This document shows, in pieces, positions 54,766 to 62,805 of a stretch of DNA of 64,000 nucleotides (positions are counted from its first letter, which is position 1; each line of letters opens with the position of its first letter). The stretch comes from Rhodospirillales bacterium CG15_BIG_FIL_POST_REV_8_21_14_020_66_15. GTDB taxonomy: Bacteria; Pseudomonadota; Alphaproteobacteria; Rhodospirillales; Casp-alpha2. The notes under the pieces were generated by a model. The model was not told where the DNA came from. It did not search any database and was given only the letters and a program-made list of their open reading frames with translations. The stretch spans positions 1-64,000 of the forward strand of contig PFFW01000013.1 in the NCBI GenBank assembly GCA_002781745.1. Direction: 5' to 3'. A program made the position numbers and the translations under genes.

Positions 54766-55950
54766 ATGTCGGAGGCCCGGCCCGAGCGCAAGCGGCTGCT
54801 GTTCGTCGTCACCGAGGACTGGGCGTTTCTGCGCCACCGCCTGCCCATGGCGCGGGCCGCCCTGGACATGGGCCTGGAGGTCGCCGTGGCGACGCGAACC
54901 GGGAATCACGCCGACGCCATCCGCGCGCTCGGCATCACGGTGTTCCCCACCCCCGTCGAGCGCGCCGGCCTGTCGCCGGTCAAGGACATCGGCTACCTCT
55001 TTCGCCTCGTCCGTGTCCTGCGGCGCTTCCGCCCGCACCTGATCCACAACGTCGCCGCCAAGCCGGTGCTCTACGGCACCCTGGCGGCGCGCCTGGCCGC
55101 CTTCCCGGGGGGGGCGGGGGCGGGCATCGTCAACGCCTTCACGGGGCTCGGCATCCTGTTCACCGACGGGGGCAACGGCCGGCGGTCCCTGAAAAGCCGG
55201 GTGGTGGGCGGTCTGCTGGTTTCCGCGCTGCGCCGGCTGTGCGGCCACGAGCGGGTCCATATGCTGGTCCAGAACACGGACGACCGTGATTTCCTGCTGG
55301 CGCGCGGCATCGGCCGGGCGGGGCGCATGCATCTCATCCCCGGATCGGGGGTCGACCTGACGCAGTTCCCCGCGACCCCCGAACCGCCGGCGCCGCCGGT
55401 CCGCGCGGTGCTGGTCGGCCGCCTTCTGAAGACCAAGGGAATCATCGAATTCGCCCGCGCCGCGCGCCTGTTGAAGGAGCGGGGCCGCGACGTCCGCATG
55501 ATCCTGGTCGGCGCGCCCGATCCCGGCAATCCGACGACGGTCGCGCAGCGCCAGCTCGACGCCTGGGTCCGCGAGGGGCTGGTCGAATGGGCGGGCGAAC
55601 GCGACGACGTCGCCGCCGTCTGGGCGACGGCGCACATCGCCGTACTGCCGTCCTGGCGCGAGGGCCTGCCGAAAAGCCTTCTCGAGGCGGCGGCTTCGGG
55701 CCGCCCGATGGTCGCCACGGACGTGCCCGGCTGCCGCGCCCTGGTGCGCGACGGCGGGAACGGCCTGCTGGTGCCGCCAGGCGACGTCGAAGCCCTGGCC
55801 GGCGCGATCGAACGGCTGGCCGGCGACAGCGCGCTGCGGGCGCGCATGGGGGCCGCCGCACGCCGCGATGCCGAGGAATCGTTTTCGGCGGCCCGCGTGG
55901 GCGCTCGGATCGCCGCCCTTTACGCCAAGCTGTTGGAGGCGGCCGCATGA
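54766..55950 (+). CDS. GT4 glycosyltransferase (PglA/WbpY-like)
   Basis: 394 residues from ATG 54766. N-terminal KRLLFVVTEDWAFLRHRLPM, then HLIHNVAAKPVLYGTLAARL, AFTGLGILFT, AVLVGRLLKTKGIIEFARAA and the donor-site SWREGLPKSLLEAAASGRPM. Relatives with this order act early on undecaprenyl-linked sugars, adding the second residue. That fits its place between wbpA and the initiating transferase. It overlaps the WbpL-like gene by 4 bp. Confidence 0.88.
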   Translation: MSEARPERKRLLFVVTEDWAFLRHRLPMARAALDMGLEVAVATRTGNHADAIRALGITVFPTPVERAGLSPVKDIGYLFRLVRVLRRFRPHLIHNVAAKPVLYGTLAARLAAFPGGAGAGIVNAFTGLGILFTDGGNGRRSLKSRVVGGLLVSALRRLCGHERVHMLVQNTDDRDFLLARGIGRAGRMHLIPGSGVDLTQFPATPEPPAPPVRAVLVGRLLKTKGIIEFARAARLLKERGRDVRMILVGAPDPGNPTTVAQRQLDAWVREGLVEWAGERDDVAAVWATAHIAVLPSWREGLPKSLLEAAASGRPMVATDVPGCRALVRDGGNGLLVPPGDVEALAGAIERLAGDSALRARMGAAARRDAEESFSAARVGARIAALYAKLLEAAA

Positions 55951-56966
55951 CGGACCTGGCGCGCGTTGTGACCCCCGAAGTCCTGCTCCTGGCCGCCTTC
56001 TGCTTCGCCGTGGTCGCCGGCGGGTCGGGGCCGCTGATCCGGCTTCTTGTCAAATTCGACCTGATGGCCCATCCGAACGAGCGCAGCAACCACACCGTGG
56101 CGACGCCGGAAGGCAGCGGCATTCTGGTCATCGCGGCGCTGATCCCGGCCTGGTTCCTGATCGCCGACCGCCCGATGGCGCATGTCCTGGTTCCGGCGCT
56201 GGTGCTGGGCGTGCTGTCGTGGCTCGACGATACCCGCGGCCTGTCGCCGGCGATTCGCTTTCCCGCCCATATCCTGGCAGTCGCCGCCGCCCTGTGGTTC
56301 GAGCCGACCTTCATCTATCCGCTGCAGCAGTTCGTGCCGGAACCGCTGGCCTATTTCATCATTGCCTTCGTCTGGGTCTGGTTCATCAACCTGTTCAATT
56401 TCATGGACGGAATCGACGGCATCACCGGGGCCGAGACCGCCTCCATCGGGATCGGCGTGGCGGCCGTGGTTGCCGTGCACGGGTTGGCGGCGGATTTCGG
56501 TGCGCTCGGCATCTGTACGGCGGCAACCGCGCTCGGCTTCCTGATTTGGAACTGGCCCCCCGCGAAGGTCTTCCTCGGCGACGTCGGCAGCGTGCCGCTG
56601 GGGTTCCTGCTCGGCTGGCTGTTGCTGTCCCTCGCCGCCGCTGGTCCGTGGATCGTCGCCATCATCCTGCCCGCCTATTACCTGGCCGATTCGACGCTGA
56701 CGCTGCTGTACCGGATGGTCCGGAGAAAGAAGATCTGGCGCGCTCACCGCGAGCATTTCTACCAGCGGGCCGCCGTCGGCTGGCGCAACCACGGTCGCGT
56801 GGTGATCTGCATGCTGGCCTGCAATCTGGTGCTGATCGCGATTTCCGTCACCTACGACCGATTCGGGTTTTTCGGATCCTGGGTGCTGGCGGCGGTGCCG
56901 GTGGCCGTCCTGCTGGCGGTCTTTCTGGGGGCCGGGCGGTCGGCCTCGACACCGCCCGGCGCTTGA
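55947..56966 (+). CDS. wbpL: WbpL-like undecaprenyl-phosphate sugar-phosphate transferase (MraY/WecA family)
   Basis: 339 residues from ATG 55947, with about ten membrane spans. Family signatures: MAHPNERSNHTVATPEGSG, LSWLDDTRGLSPAIRF with the Asp pair, NLFNFMDGIDGITGAE and AKVFLGDVGSVPLGF, plus a His-rich loop RAHREHFYQR. It transfers a sugar-1-phosphate to undecaprenyl phosphate and so starts each repeat. Together with the WbpM-like dehydratase next door, it points to an N-acetylfucosamine or QuiNAc-type first sugar, as in Pseudomonas. Confidence 0.92.
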   Translation: MTDLARVVTPEVLLLAAFCFAVVAGGSGPLIRLLVKFDLMAHPNERSNHTVATPEGSGILVIAALIPAWFLIADRPMAHVLVPALVLGVLSWLDDTRGLSPAIRFPAHILAVAAALWFEPTFIYPLQQFVPEPLAYFIIAFVWVWFINLFNFMDGIDGITGAETASIGIGVAAVVAVHGLAADFGALGICTAATALGFLIWNWPPAKVFLGDVGSVPLGFLLGWLLLSLAAAGPWIVAIILPAYYLADSTLTLLYRMVRRKKIWRAHREHFYQRAAVGWRNHGRVVICMLACNLVLIAISVTYDRFGFFGSWVLAAVPVAVLLAVFLGAGRSASTPPGA

Positions 56967-57037
56967 GCTTGCGCCGATTGATGGTAAAACCAGGGACGCC
57001 GATGCGACACCCGCTTGGAAGCGGCACCTGAACGAAC

Positions 57038-58999
57038 ATGAACCTGCTGAACTTCGCCCTGCGCCGCATACCGCCGAGAGGCTGGATCGCCTACGGCCAT
57101 GACATCCTCATGGCCGGGGCGTCGTTCCCGCTCGCCCTGTTCCTGCGCATGGGCGACGACATGTGGGTGCAGCCGCTGAACGTGATGGCGCCCGCCGGCC
57201 TGTTCTTCACCGCCGAGGCGGCGGTGATCTTCTATGCCATGGGGCTTTACCGGGGCGTGTGGCGCTACGCCTCGATCTCGGACCTGCTGGCGATCGCCAA
57301 GGCGGTCAGCCTGGCGGTCCTGATCTTCCTGATCGCCATGTTCGCCTGGGTCCGCCTGGAGGACTTCCCCCGCTCGCTGTTCGCCATCCAGTGGATTCTC
57401 CTGATCGGCATGCTTGGCGGGCCGCGCTTCGTGCACCGCATCCTCAAGGACCGCCGGGCCCCGATCCTGGCGATGGGCGGCGAGGACGACCGCATCCCGG
57501 TCCTGCTGGCCGGCGCCGGGGACGAGGCCGAACTGTTCATCCGCTCGCTCGCGGCAACGGACCGCCCGGAATACCGCGTCGTCGGCCTGTTGTCGGAGCG
57601 CCCGGGCCGTGTCGGCCAGGTCATCCGCGGCGTCGAGATCGTCGGCACGGTCCAGGACCTTGCCGCCGCCGCCCGGCGCTTCGCCGGCACGCCGGACCAG
57701 CCGCGCCGGGTCGTCCTGACCCGCCCCGCCATGGACGGCGAGGTCGTGCGCGATCTCCTGGCCGAGGCGGACCGCCTGGGCCTGAACCTGGCCCGCCTGC
57801 CCAAGATGACCGAGTTCAAGGACGGCGTGGCCGACAAGCTCGACCTGCACCCGGTCGCCGTCGAGGACCTGCTGGGCCGGCCGCAGACGCCGCTCGACCG
57901 TGACGCCATGGCCGGCCTGATCGCCGGCCGGCGGGTGCTGATCACCGGGGCCGGCGGCTCCATCGGCAGCGAGCTGGCGCGCCAGGTCTGCCAGTACGGG
58001 CCGGCCGCGGTCGCGCTCCTCGACCTGTCCGAGTTCGCGCTCTACGAGATCGATCAGGAACTTTCACGCGGCTTCCCCGCCGTTCCGCGCCGCGCCGTCA
58101 TGGCCGACGTGCGCAACGCCGGGCAGATGGCGCGCGCGTTCGCTGGCCTCGCCCCCGACCTGGTGTTCCACGCCGCCGCGCGCAAGCACGTGCCGCTGGT
58201 CGAGGACAACAAGGCCGAGGGCATTGAAACCAACGCCATCGGCACGCTCTGCGTCGCCCGCGCCGCGCGCGACGCCGGTGCCGCGGCCATGGTCATGATC
58301 TCGACGGACAAGGCCGTCAATCCGACCAGCGTCATGGGGGCGAGCAAGCGCCTGGCCGAAATCGTCTGCCAGGCCATGGACGTGGAAAGCCGCCGGAACC
58401 AACGACGGGGCGGCGGAACCCGCTTCGTCACCGTGCGCTTCGGCAACGTCCTGGGATCGACCGGATCGGTGGTCCCGCTGTTCGAACGCCAGCTCGCCGC
58501 CGGCGGGCCGCTGACCGTGACCGACCCCGAGATGACGCGCTATTTCATGACCATCCGCGAGGCGGTCGAGCTGGTGCTGTCGGCCTCGGCATTGGGCGTG
58601 AAAAGCGACGCCGACGGCCGCATCTTCGTGCTCGACATGGGCAAGCCGGTGAAGATCGTCGATCTGGCGCGCCAGATGATCCGCCTCGCCGGCCTGGTTC
58701 CCGACAAGGACGTGAAGATCGAATTCACCGGCATCCGCCCCGGCGAAAAGCTGTTCGAGGAAATCTTCCACGGCGACGAGGCCCCCGTGCCGACGGTGCA
58801 GCCGGGGGTGCTGCTGGCGGCGCCGCGCCTGGTCCCGCTGGCCGAGGTCGAGGCCGCCTTCGGCCGCCTTGACGCGGCCTGCCGCGCGGGCGACCTCGCC
58901 GCCGCCGCCGGCATCGTCGCCGACCTTGTGCCCGAATTCTCGGGCGTCATCGCCGAGCCCGTCCGAAATCATCAGGAAAAGAGAGCCGAACAAGCATGA
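57038..58999 (+). CDS. wbpM: WbpM/CapD-like UDP-GlcNAc 4,6-dehydratase, membrane form
   Basis: 653 residues. The N-terminal 130 residues contain about four membrane spans, then a first nucleotide-binding domain ([16 protein letters not shown]), and from about residue 298 the SDR dehydratase domain with [18 protein letters not shown]. The WbpM-type catalytic triad Ser-Met-Lys is present: [20 protein letters not shown] has Met in place of Tyr. It makes the UDP-4-keto-6-deoxy-GlcNAc precursor of the initiating sugar. Its last 4 bases overlap purH. Confidence 0.92.
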   Translation: MNLLNFALRRIPPRGWIAYGHDILMAGASFPLALFLRMGDDMWVQPLNVMAPAGLFFTAEAAVIFYAMGLYRGVWRYASISDLLAIAKAVSLAVLIFLIAMFAWVRLEDFPRSLFAIQWILLIGMLGGPRFVHRILKDRRAPILAMGGEDDRIPVLLAGAGDEAELFIRSLAATDRPEYRVVGLLSERPGRVGQVIRGVEIVGTVQDLAAAARRFAGTPDQPRRVVLTRPAMDGEVVRDLLAEADRLGLNLARLPKMTEFKDGVADKLDLHPVAVEDLLGRPQTPLDRDAMAGLIAGRRVLITGAGGSIGSELARQVCQYGPAAVALLDLSEFALYEIDQELSRGFPAVPRRAVMADVRNAGQMARAFAGLAPDLVFHAAARKHVPLVEDNKAEGIETNAIGTLCVARAARDAGAAAMVMISTDKAVNPTSVMGASKRLAEIVCQAMDVESRRNQRRGGGTRFVTVRFGNVLGSTGSVVPLFERQLAAGGPLTVTDPEMTRYFMTIREAVELVLSASALGVKSDADGRIFVLDMGKPVKIVDLARQMIRLAGLVPDKDVKIEFTGIRPGEKLFEEIFHGDEAPVPTVQPGVLLAAPRLVPLAEVEAAFGRLDAACRAGDLAAAAGIVADLVPEFSGVIAEPVRNHQEKRAEQA

Positions 59000-60567
59000 C
59001 CGAGCCGATCCGCCGCGCCCTGATTTCCGTTTCCGACAAATCCGGCCTGGCCGAACTGGGCGCCTTCCTGGCCGGCCGGGGGGTCGAGATCCTGTCCACG
59101 GGCGGGTCCGCCAAACTGTTGAAGGACGCGGGCGTGCCGGTGATCGAGGTCTCCGACTTCACCGGCTTCCCCGAGATCATGGACGGCCGGGTCAAGACCC
59201 TGCAGCCCAGAATCCACGGCGGCCTGCTGGCCGTGCGCGCCAACGCCGAGCATCGCAAGGCCATGGAAACCCACGGCATCCAGCCCATCGACCTGCTGGT
59301 GGTGAACCTGTACCCGTTCGAGGCGACGGTCGCCAGGGGCGCCGATTTCGACGACTGCATCGAGAACATCGACATCGGCGGCCCGGCCCTGATCCGCGCC
59401 GCCGCCAAGAACCACGGCGACGTCACCGTGGTGGTCGACGCCGGCGACTACGGTGCGCTGATCGACGAAATGAACGCCAACGGCGGCGCCACCACGGCGG
59501 ACTTCCGCCGCCGCCTGGCCGCCGCCGCCTATGCCCGCACCGCCGCCTACGACGCCGCGATCTCGGGCTGGTTCGCGGACCGGCTGGGCGACACCTTCCC
59601 CAAACGCCTGACCTTCGGCGGCGAATTGCGCCAGGTGCTGCGCTACGGCGAGAACCCGCATCAGGAGGCGGCGTTCTATGCCGGCGGCGCGGCGCGGCCC
59701 GGCATCGCCACGGCCGAGCAGCTGCAGGGCAAGGAACTCAGCTTCAACAACCTGAACGACACCGACGCGGCCTTCGAGCTGGTCGCCGAGTTCCGGGACC
59801 GCCCCGCCTGCGTCATCGTCAAGCACGCCAACCCCTGCGGCGTGGCGCTCGACGACGATCTGTATTCGGCCTATCGGCGGGCGCTCGCCTGCGACACGGA
59901 AAGCGCCTTCGGCGGCATCATCGCCGTCAACCGGGCGCTGGATGCCGGGACGGCCGAGGCCGTGGCCGACCTGTTCGCCGAGGTCGTCATCGCGCCGGCG
60001 ATCGACGGCGCGGCCCGGGCCGTATTGGCGGCCAAGAAGAACCTGCGCGTGCTGGTCACCGGCGCCATGCCCGACCCGGCCGCGCTGGGCATGACCCTGC
60101 GCTCGCTGGCCGGCGGCTACCTGCTGCAGGGCCGCGACGCCGGGCTGGTCGGCGACCTCAAGGTCGTGACCAAACGGACGCCGACCGACAGGGAGATGGC
60201 CGACCTGGCCTTCGCCTTCACGGTCGCCAAGCACGTCAAGTCCAACGCCATCGTCTACGCCAAGGACCAGGCCACGGTCGGCGTGGGGGCGGGGCAGATG
60301 AGCCGCGTCAACTCGAGCCGCATCGCCGCCTGGAAGGCCCGGGACGCGGCGCGCGTGGCGGGCGACGACGAAAGCTGGGCGGTTGGTTCCGTGGTCGCGT
60401 CCGACGCCTTCTTCCCCTTCGCCGACGGCCTGCTGGCCGCCGCCGAGGCGGGCGCCACGGCGGTCATCCAGCCGGGCGGCAGCATGCGCGACGACGAAGT
60501 CATCAAGGCCGCCGACGAGGCGGGCCTCGCCATGGTGTTCACGGGGATGCGGCATTTCCGGCATTAG
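58996..60567 (+). CDS. purH: Bifunctional AICAR formyltransferase/IMP cyclohydrolase
   Basis: 523 residues, typical for PurH. The N-terminal IMP cyclohydrolase domain has [31 protein letters not shown] and [18 protein letters not shown]; the C-terminal AICAR transformylase has [26 protein letters not shown] and [10 protein letters not shown]. It carries the last two steps of purine biosynthesis. It starts inside the wbpM stop (ATGA), so this housekeeping gene looks coupled to the glycan operon. Palindromes and a terminator follow. Confidence 0.97.
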   Translation: MTEPIRRALISVSDKSGLAELGAFLAGRGVEILSTGGSAKLLKDAGVPVIEVSDFTGFPEIMDGRVKTLQPRIHGGLLAVRANAEHRKAMETHGIQPIDLLVVNLYPFEATVARGADFDDCIENIDIGGPALIRAAAKNHGDVTVVVDAGDYGALIDEMNANGGATTADFRRRLAAAAYARTAAYDAAISGWFADRLGDTFPKRLTFGGELRQVLRYGENPHQEAAFYAGGAARPGIATAEQLQGKELSFNNLNDTDAAFELVAEFRDRPACVIVKHANPCGVALDDDLYSAYRRALACDTESAFGGIIAVNRALDAGTAEAVADLFAEVVIAPAIDGAARAVLAAKKNLRVLVTGAMPDPAALGMTLRSLAGGYLLQGRDAGLVGDLKVVTKRTPTDREMADLAFAFTVAKHVKSNAIVYAKDQATVGVGAGQMSRVNSSRIAAWKARDAARVAGDDESWAVGSVVASDAFFPFADGLLAAAEAGATAVIQPGGSMRDDEVIKAADEAGLAMVFTGMRHFRH

Positions 60568-60568
60568 T

Positions 60569-60612
60569 CGCAAAACCCGAGCGGCCTGACGGGCCGCGAA
60601 GGTTGTTTTGCG
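60569..60612. repeat. Nested palindrome directly after purH
   Basis: The outer arms CGCAAAAC (60569-60576) and GTTTTGCG (60605-60612) are exact inverted repeats, and between them GCGGCC (60581-60586) pairs with GGCCGC (60592-60597) across a 5-base loop. The structure begins 1 base after the purH stop. A short T-run on the leftward strand (after GGCCGC) suggests it could also act as a weak terminator for leftward transcripts from the fic gene. Confidence 0.55.
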
Positions 60613-60650
60613 CGACATAAAACAGAATCAACCTCGACAACGGGGATCGC

Positions 60651-60674
60651 AGGGCCGCTCGCGCGGCCCTTTTC
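60651..60674 (+). terminator. Rho-independent terminator of the purH end
   Basis: AGGGCCGC (60651-60658) and GCGGCCCT (60663-60670) form a perfect 8-bp stem with a TCGC loop, followed by TTT CC. It stands 84 bp after the purH stop and would end the rightward operon. Confidence 0.75.
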
Positions 60675-60697
60675 CGTTACGCTGGTGGCGTAAAAGG

Positions 60698-61300
60698 CTA
60701 CGGGGTCAGGGCGTCGTACAGCATGCCGCGGAACACGGCCGCCGTCGGACGCCAGTCGCCGTTCATGGCCGCAGCGGCGGCGGCCCCGTACCCGCCGTCG
60801 GGTCGCGGCCGCAGGGCGACGAAGGGCGGCACGCCGTAGCGCATGGCGATGACGTTCGCCCACATGCGGGCGGTGCGGCCGTTGCCGTTGGCCAAGGGAT
60901 GGATACGGACCCATTCCGCATGGGCCCAGGCGCAGAGGTCGATGACTGCATTCAGGGTGTCGGCGTCCAACGCAGCGCCGGGCGGGATAATTTCGTCCAG
61001 GACGTTGAGTGCGGCGAAGAGCCTGTCGTCGAAAGACGCAAGGGCCATACCCACGGCGCCAGGCAGCACTCCCGGCTGGCCGTTCACATGGACCTGACAG
61101 GTCTCGAGCCCCGGAGCGCCGCGAAACCGGCCCACGTAGGCGGGGTCGGGGACGACCAGCCCGGTCATGATCGTCTTCTGCCACTCCAAAGCATCCAGCG
61201 AGGAAAGCCGGTGCCGTGCGGCGGCCCGATCCCGCTCGGCCCGCAAGACGGTGGACAGGTTGGCCTGTAGGCGCGGACCCTCAGCGTCCCAGTCAACCAT
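60698..61300 (-). CDS. Fic-domain protein (toxin-like)
   Basis: 200 residues from ATG 61300, overlapping the upstream RHH gene by 8 bp. The Fic core reads HPLANGNGRTAR, compared with the canonical HPF-x-(D/E)-GNGR-x-x-R; the catalytic His is present, but Phe is Leu and the acidic Mg-binding residue is Asn. WANVIAMRYGVPPFVALRP follows, as in many small Fic proteins. Fic enzymes AMPylate or otherwise modify target proteins. No (S/T)-x-x-x-E-(G/N) inhibitory motif was seen here or in the partner. Confidence 0.82.
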   Translation of the reverse strand: MVDWDAEGPRLQANLSTVLRAERDRAAARHRLSSLDALEWQKTIMTGLVVPDPAYVGRFRGAPGLETCQVHVNGQPGVLPGAVGMALASFDDRLFAALNVLDEIIPPGAALDADTLNAVIDLCAWAHAEWVRIHPLANGNGRTARMWANVIAMRYGVPPFVALRPRPDGGYGAAAAAAMNGDWRPTAAVFRGMLYDALTP

Positions 61301-61616
61301 TTAGAAGGGCGCGCAGCCGCTGTTGGGCCGCGCCGGTCACCACTTGTCCTTCTGCCGGGTCGGGCAGGCCGCTGGTTTCGGCCTCGACGACGCGGGCGAT
61401 GGCCTTTTCGAAGTCCGGGTCTTGCGCCCGATAGGCCTTGAGGTCCGCCAGCAGCGCCTCGAGATCGACTTCGACTTCCGCCATGCGCCTGGGGATGTAG
61501 GCGCTGAGCGCTTCGTTCACCAACCGGTTCTGGGACACGTGAAGCATCTCGCTCAACTTCGCGAGGCCGGCCTGAACGGACGCGTCGAGTCGAAAGGTGG
61601 TCATCTTGCGGGACAT
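61293..61616 (-). CDS. RHH (CopG/Arc-like) antitoxin-type protein
   Basis: 107 residues. The first 45 residues match a ribbon-helix-helix DNA-binding domain (KMTTFRLDASVQAGLAKLSE, then VSQNRLVNEALSAYI). The rest is acidic and probably binds the partner (EVDLEALLADLKAYRAQDPD). AAGGGGA lies before the ATG. A promoter and inverted repeats sit just upstream, which suggests autoregulation of the two-gene operon. Confidence 0.75.
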   Translation of the reverse strand: MSRKMTTFRLDASVQAGLAKLSEMLHVSQNRLVNEALSAYIPRRMAEVEVDLEALLADLKAYRAQDPDFEKAIARVVEAETSGLPDPAEGQVVTGAAQQRLRALLNG

Positions 61617-61641
61617 GACATCCCCTTGCGTAGCCGCACCG

Positions 61642-61678
61642 ATGATATCACTTTAGCTATTTGATATCATTTTTTCAA
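61642..61678 (-). promoter_or_regulatory. Promoter with overlapping operator for the RHH-fic operon
   Basis: On the minus strand TTGAAA (61673-61678) and TAAAGT (61650-61655) are separated by exactly 17 bp. ATGATATCA (61642-61650) and TGATATCAT (61662-61670) form a 9-bp inverted repeat overlapping the -10 and spacer; each contains the palindrome TGATATCA. This is the arrangement of an RHH-type operator that would block the promoter. Confidence 0.7.
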
Positions 61679-61688
61679 CGGGCGGCGC

Positions 61689-61712
61689 GGTAGTGTCTCA
61701 GTTTGAATTTGC
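61689..61712 (+). repeat. Left terminal inverted repeat of the element
   Basis: 24 bp starting GGTAGTGTCTCA and continuing GTTTGAATTTGC. It pairs with the right repeat at 62020-62044. Confidence 0.7.
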
Positions 61713-61753
61713 CTTCTCATCACCTTTGGGGCCTTTGGGCATGGGTTAATAAC

Positions 61754-61948
61754 CTATCTCTTGGCTGGCGTTAGCGGGTCATTCGACCAAACTGTCCTGC
61801 CATCGTGATCAACGGCGATCCACTTAAATCGCCCGGCATCAAACAACTCTTGTGCCTTTCCGAAGGCAAGATCACGCGCGTCTGTTTCAAAGATAAGGCG
61901 TGTCCATTCCGCTTCGTCGTTGGACGCCCAAACTTCGTAAGCAGTCAC
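61754..61948 (-). CDS. Small 64-residue protein in the element
   Basis: 64 residues from GTG 61948. A strong Shine-Dalgarno (ACGGAGG, 6 bp before the start) supports translation. The protein is Trp-rich and acidic at first (MTAYEVWASNDEAEWTRLIF), ends in a basic segment, and contains no motif I recognise. It fills over half of the MITE-like element, so it may be mobile with it. No transposase signature is visible. Confidence 0.55.
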   Translation of the reverse strand: MTAYEVWASNDEAEWTRLIFETDARDLAFGKAQELFDAGRFKWIAVDHDGRTVWSNDPLTPAKR

Positions 61949-62019
61949 CGGAAAACCTCCGTTGCTTTACGATAAGCATAGCATGGACCTGGGCCGGTAG
62001 GCGACGGAAGTCAATTCCT

Positions 62020-62044
62020 GCAAACTTCAAATTGAGACACTACC
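62020..62044 (-). repeat. Right terminal inverted repeat of the element
   Basis: 25 bp; its reverse complement begins GGTAGTGTCTCA and continues ATTTGAAGTTTGC, matching the left end with one mismatch and one indel. Confidence 0.7.
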
Positions 62045-62053
62045 CACGGCGCT

Positions 62054-62674
62054 CTAGAACTTGCGCCCGCGGATCAGGTCGGCGGGCATGCGGTCCTGGC
62101 GGATGAACTGGGCCAGGATGTGCATGAGCGCCTGGTGGGTGTCCTCGACGACGCCGTAGTTGTCGCCCGTCACGTGCAGGTTGACGTCGCACAGGGCCTG
62201 CGTGCGGCCGCCGGCGAAGCCGGTCATGGCGATCACCGCGAGGTCGTTGTCGCGCGCCCAGTCGCAGGCGCGCACCACGTTTTCCGAATCGCCCGAGGAC
62301 GAGATGGTGACCAGCACGTCGCCCGGATCGGCCAGTGTGCGCAGCTGGTAGACGAAGATCTCGTCATAGGAGATGTCGTTGGCGACGGCCGTGATGGTCT
62401 CGATGGTGGACGACAGCGAGACCACCCGGGGGTGCAGGTCCGTATCGGTCTGCGCGCCCTTCAGGTGGTCGCACACGAGGTGGTTGGAAATCGCCGCCGA
62501 GCCGCCGTTGCCGCAGACGAACACGCATTTGCGCGCCGCATAGGCGCCGGCCAGCAGCGCCCCGGCGCGGGCCAGCGCCACCCGGTCGACGGAGGCCTGG
62601 GCCGCCTGCGACGCCCGGAAATAGGCGTCGGCGAAGGCGCCGATGTCGGCGAATTTGTCGTCGGGAAAGGTCAT
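62054..62674 (-). CDS. gmhA: Sedoheptulose-7-phosphate isomerase (GmhA, SIS domain)
   Basis: 206 residues, with GGAGGA 9 bases before the ATG on the minus strand. SIS-domain motifs: CVFVCGNGGSAAISNHLVCD in pieces, LSSTIETITAVANDISYD, VTISSSGDSENVVRAC, and a C-terminal HILAQFIR. It converts sedoheptulose-7-phosphate to D-glycero-D-manno-heptose-7-phosphate, the first heptose step. The HldE-like fusion at the other end of the window would continue that pathway, though the two are 61 kb apart. The transketolase pair can make its substrate. The stop lies 9 bp from the MITE-like element. Confidence 0.88.
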   Translation of the reverse strand: MTFPDDKFADIGAFADAYFRASQAAQASVDRVALARAGALLAGAYAARKCVFVCGNGGSAAISNHLVCDHLKGAQTDTDLHPRVVSLSSTIETITAVANDISYDEIFVYQLRTLADPGDVLVTISSSGDSENVVRACDWARDNDLAVIAMTGFAGGRTQALCDVNLHVTGDNYGVVEDTHQALMHILAQFIRQDRMPADLIRGRKF

Positions 62675-62805
62675 GCGGGACTGTCCTCCAAACGGGCCCC
62701 GAATTCAACGGCGAAAATACCCCCTTGAAGCGCCGTGATTATGATCATGCGGCACACCTTAATTCAGAAACCGCCTGAAATCGCCCGGTTCCGGGGCGCG
62801 ATTAC
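62675..62805. other. 131-bp gap between gmhA and the glutamate dehydrogenase
   Basis: Contains the gmhA ribosome-binding site (around 62683-62690) and probably its promoter, but I cannot assign -35/-10 boxes with confidence. An imperfect palindrome lies near 62733-62754; no open frame is evident. Confidence 0.35.

Larger units (their letters stand above)
61689..62044. mobile_element. 356-bp MITE-like element with terminal inverted repeats
   Basis: The ends form an imperfect inverted repeat of about 24-25 bp that begins GGTAGTGTCTCA on each side, with one mismatch and one 1-bp indel inward. The element sits 10 bp upstream of the RHH promoter -35 box and 9 bp past the gmhA stop. No clear target-site duplication was seen. 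It encloses a 64-codon reading frame rather than a transposase, so it is non-autonomous or a passenger-carrying relic. Confidence 0.6.

Noticed and set aside
61689-62044. Possible CRISPR or satellite repeat array
   Set aside because: There are only two inverted copies at the ends of one element; no regularly spaced direct repeats were seen here or elsewhere in the window.
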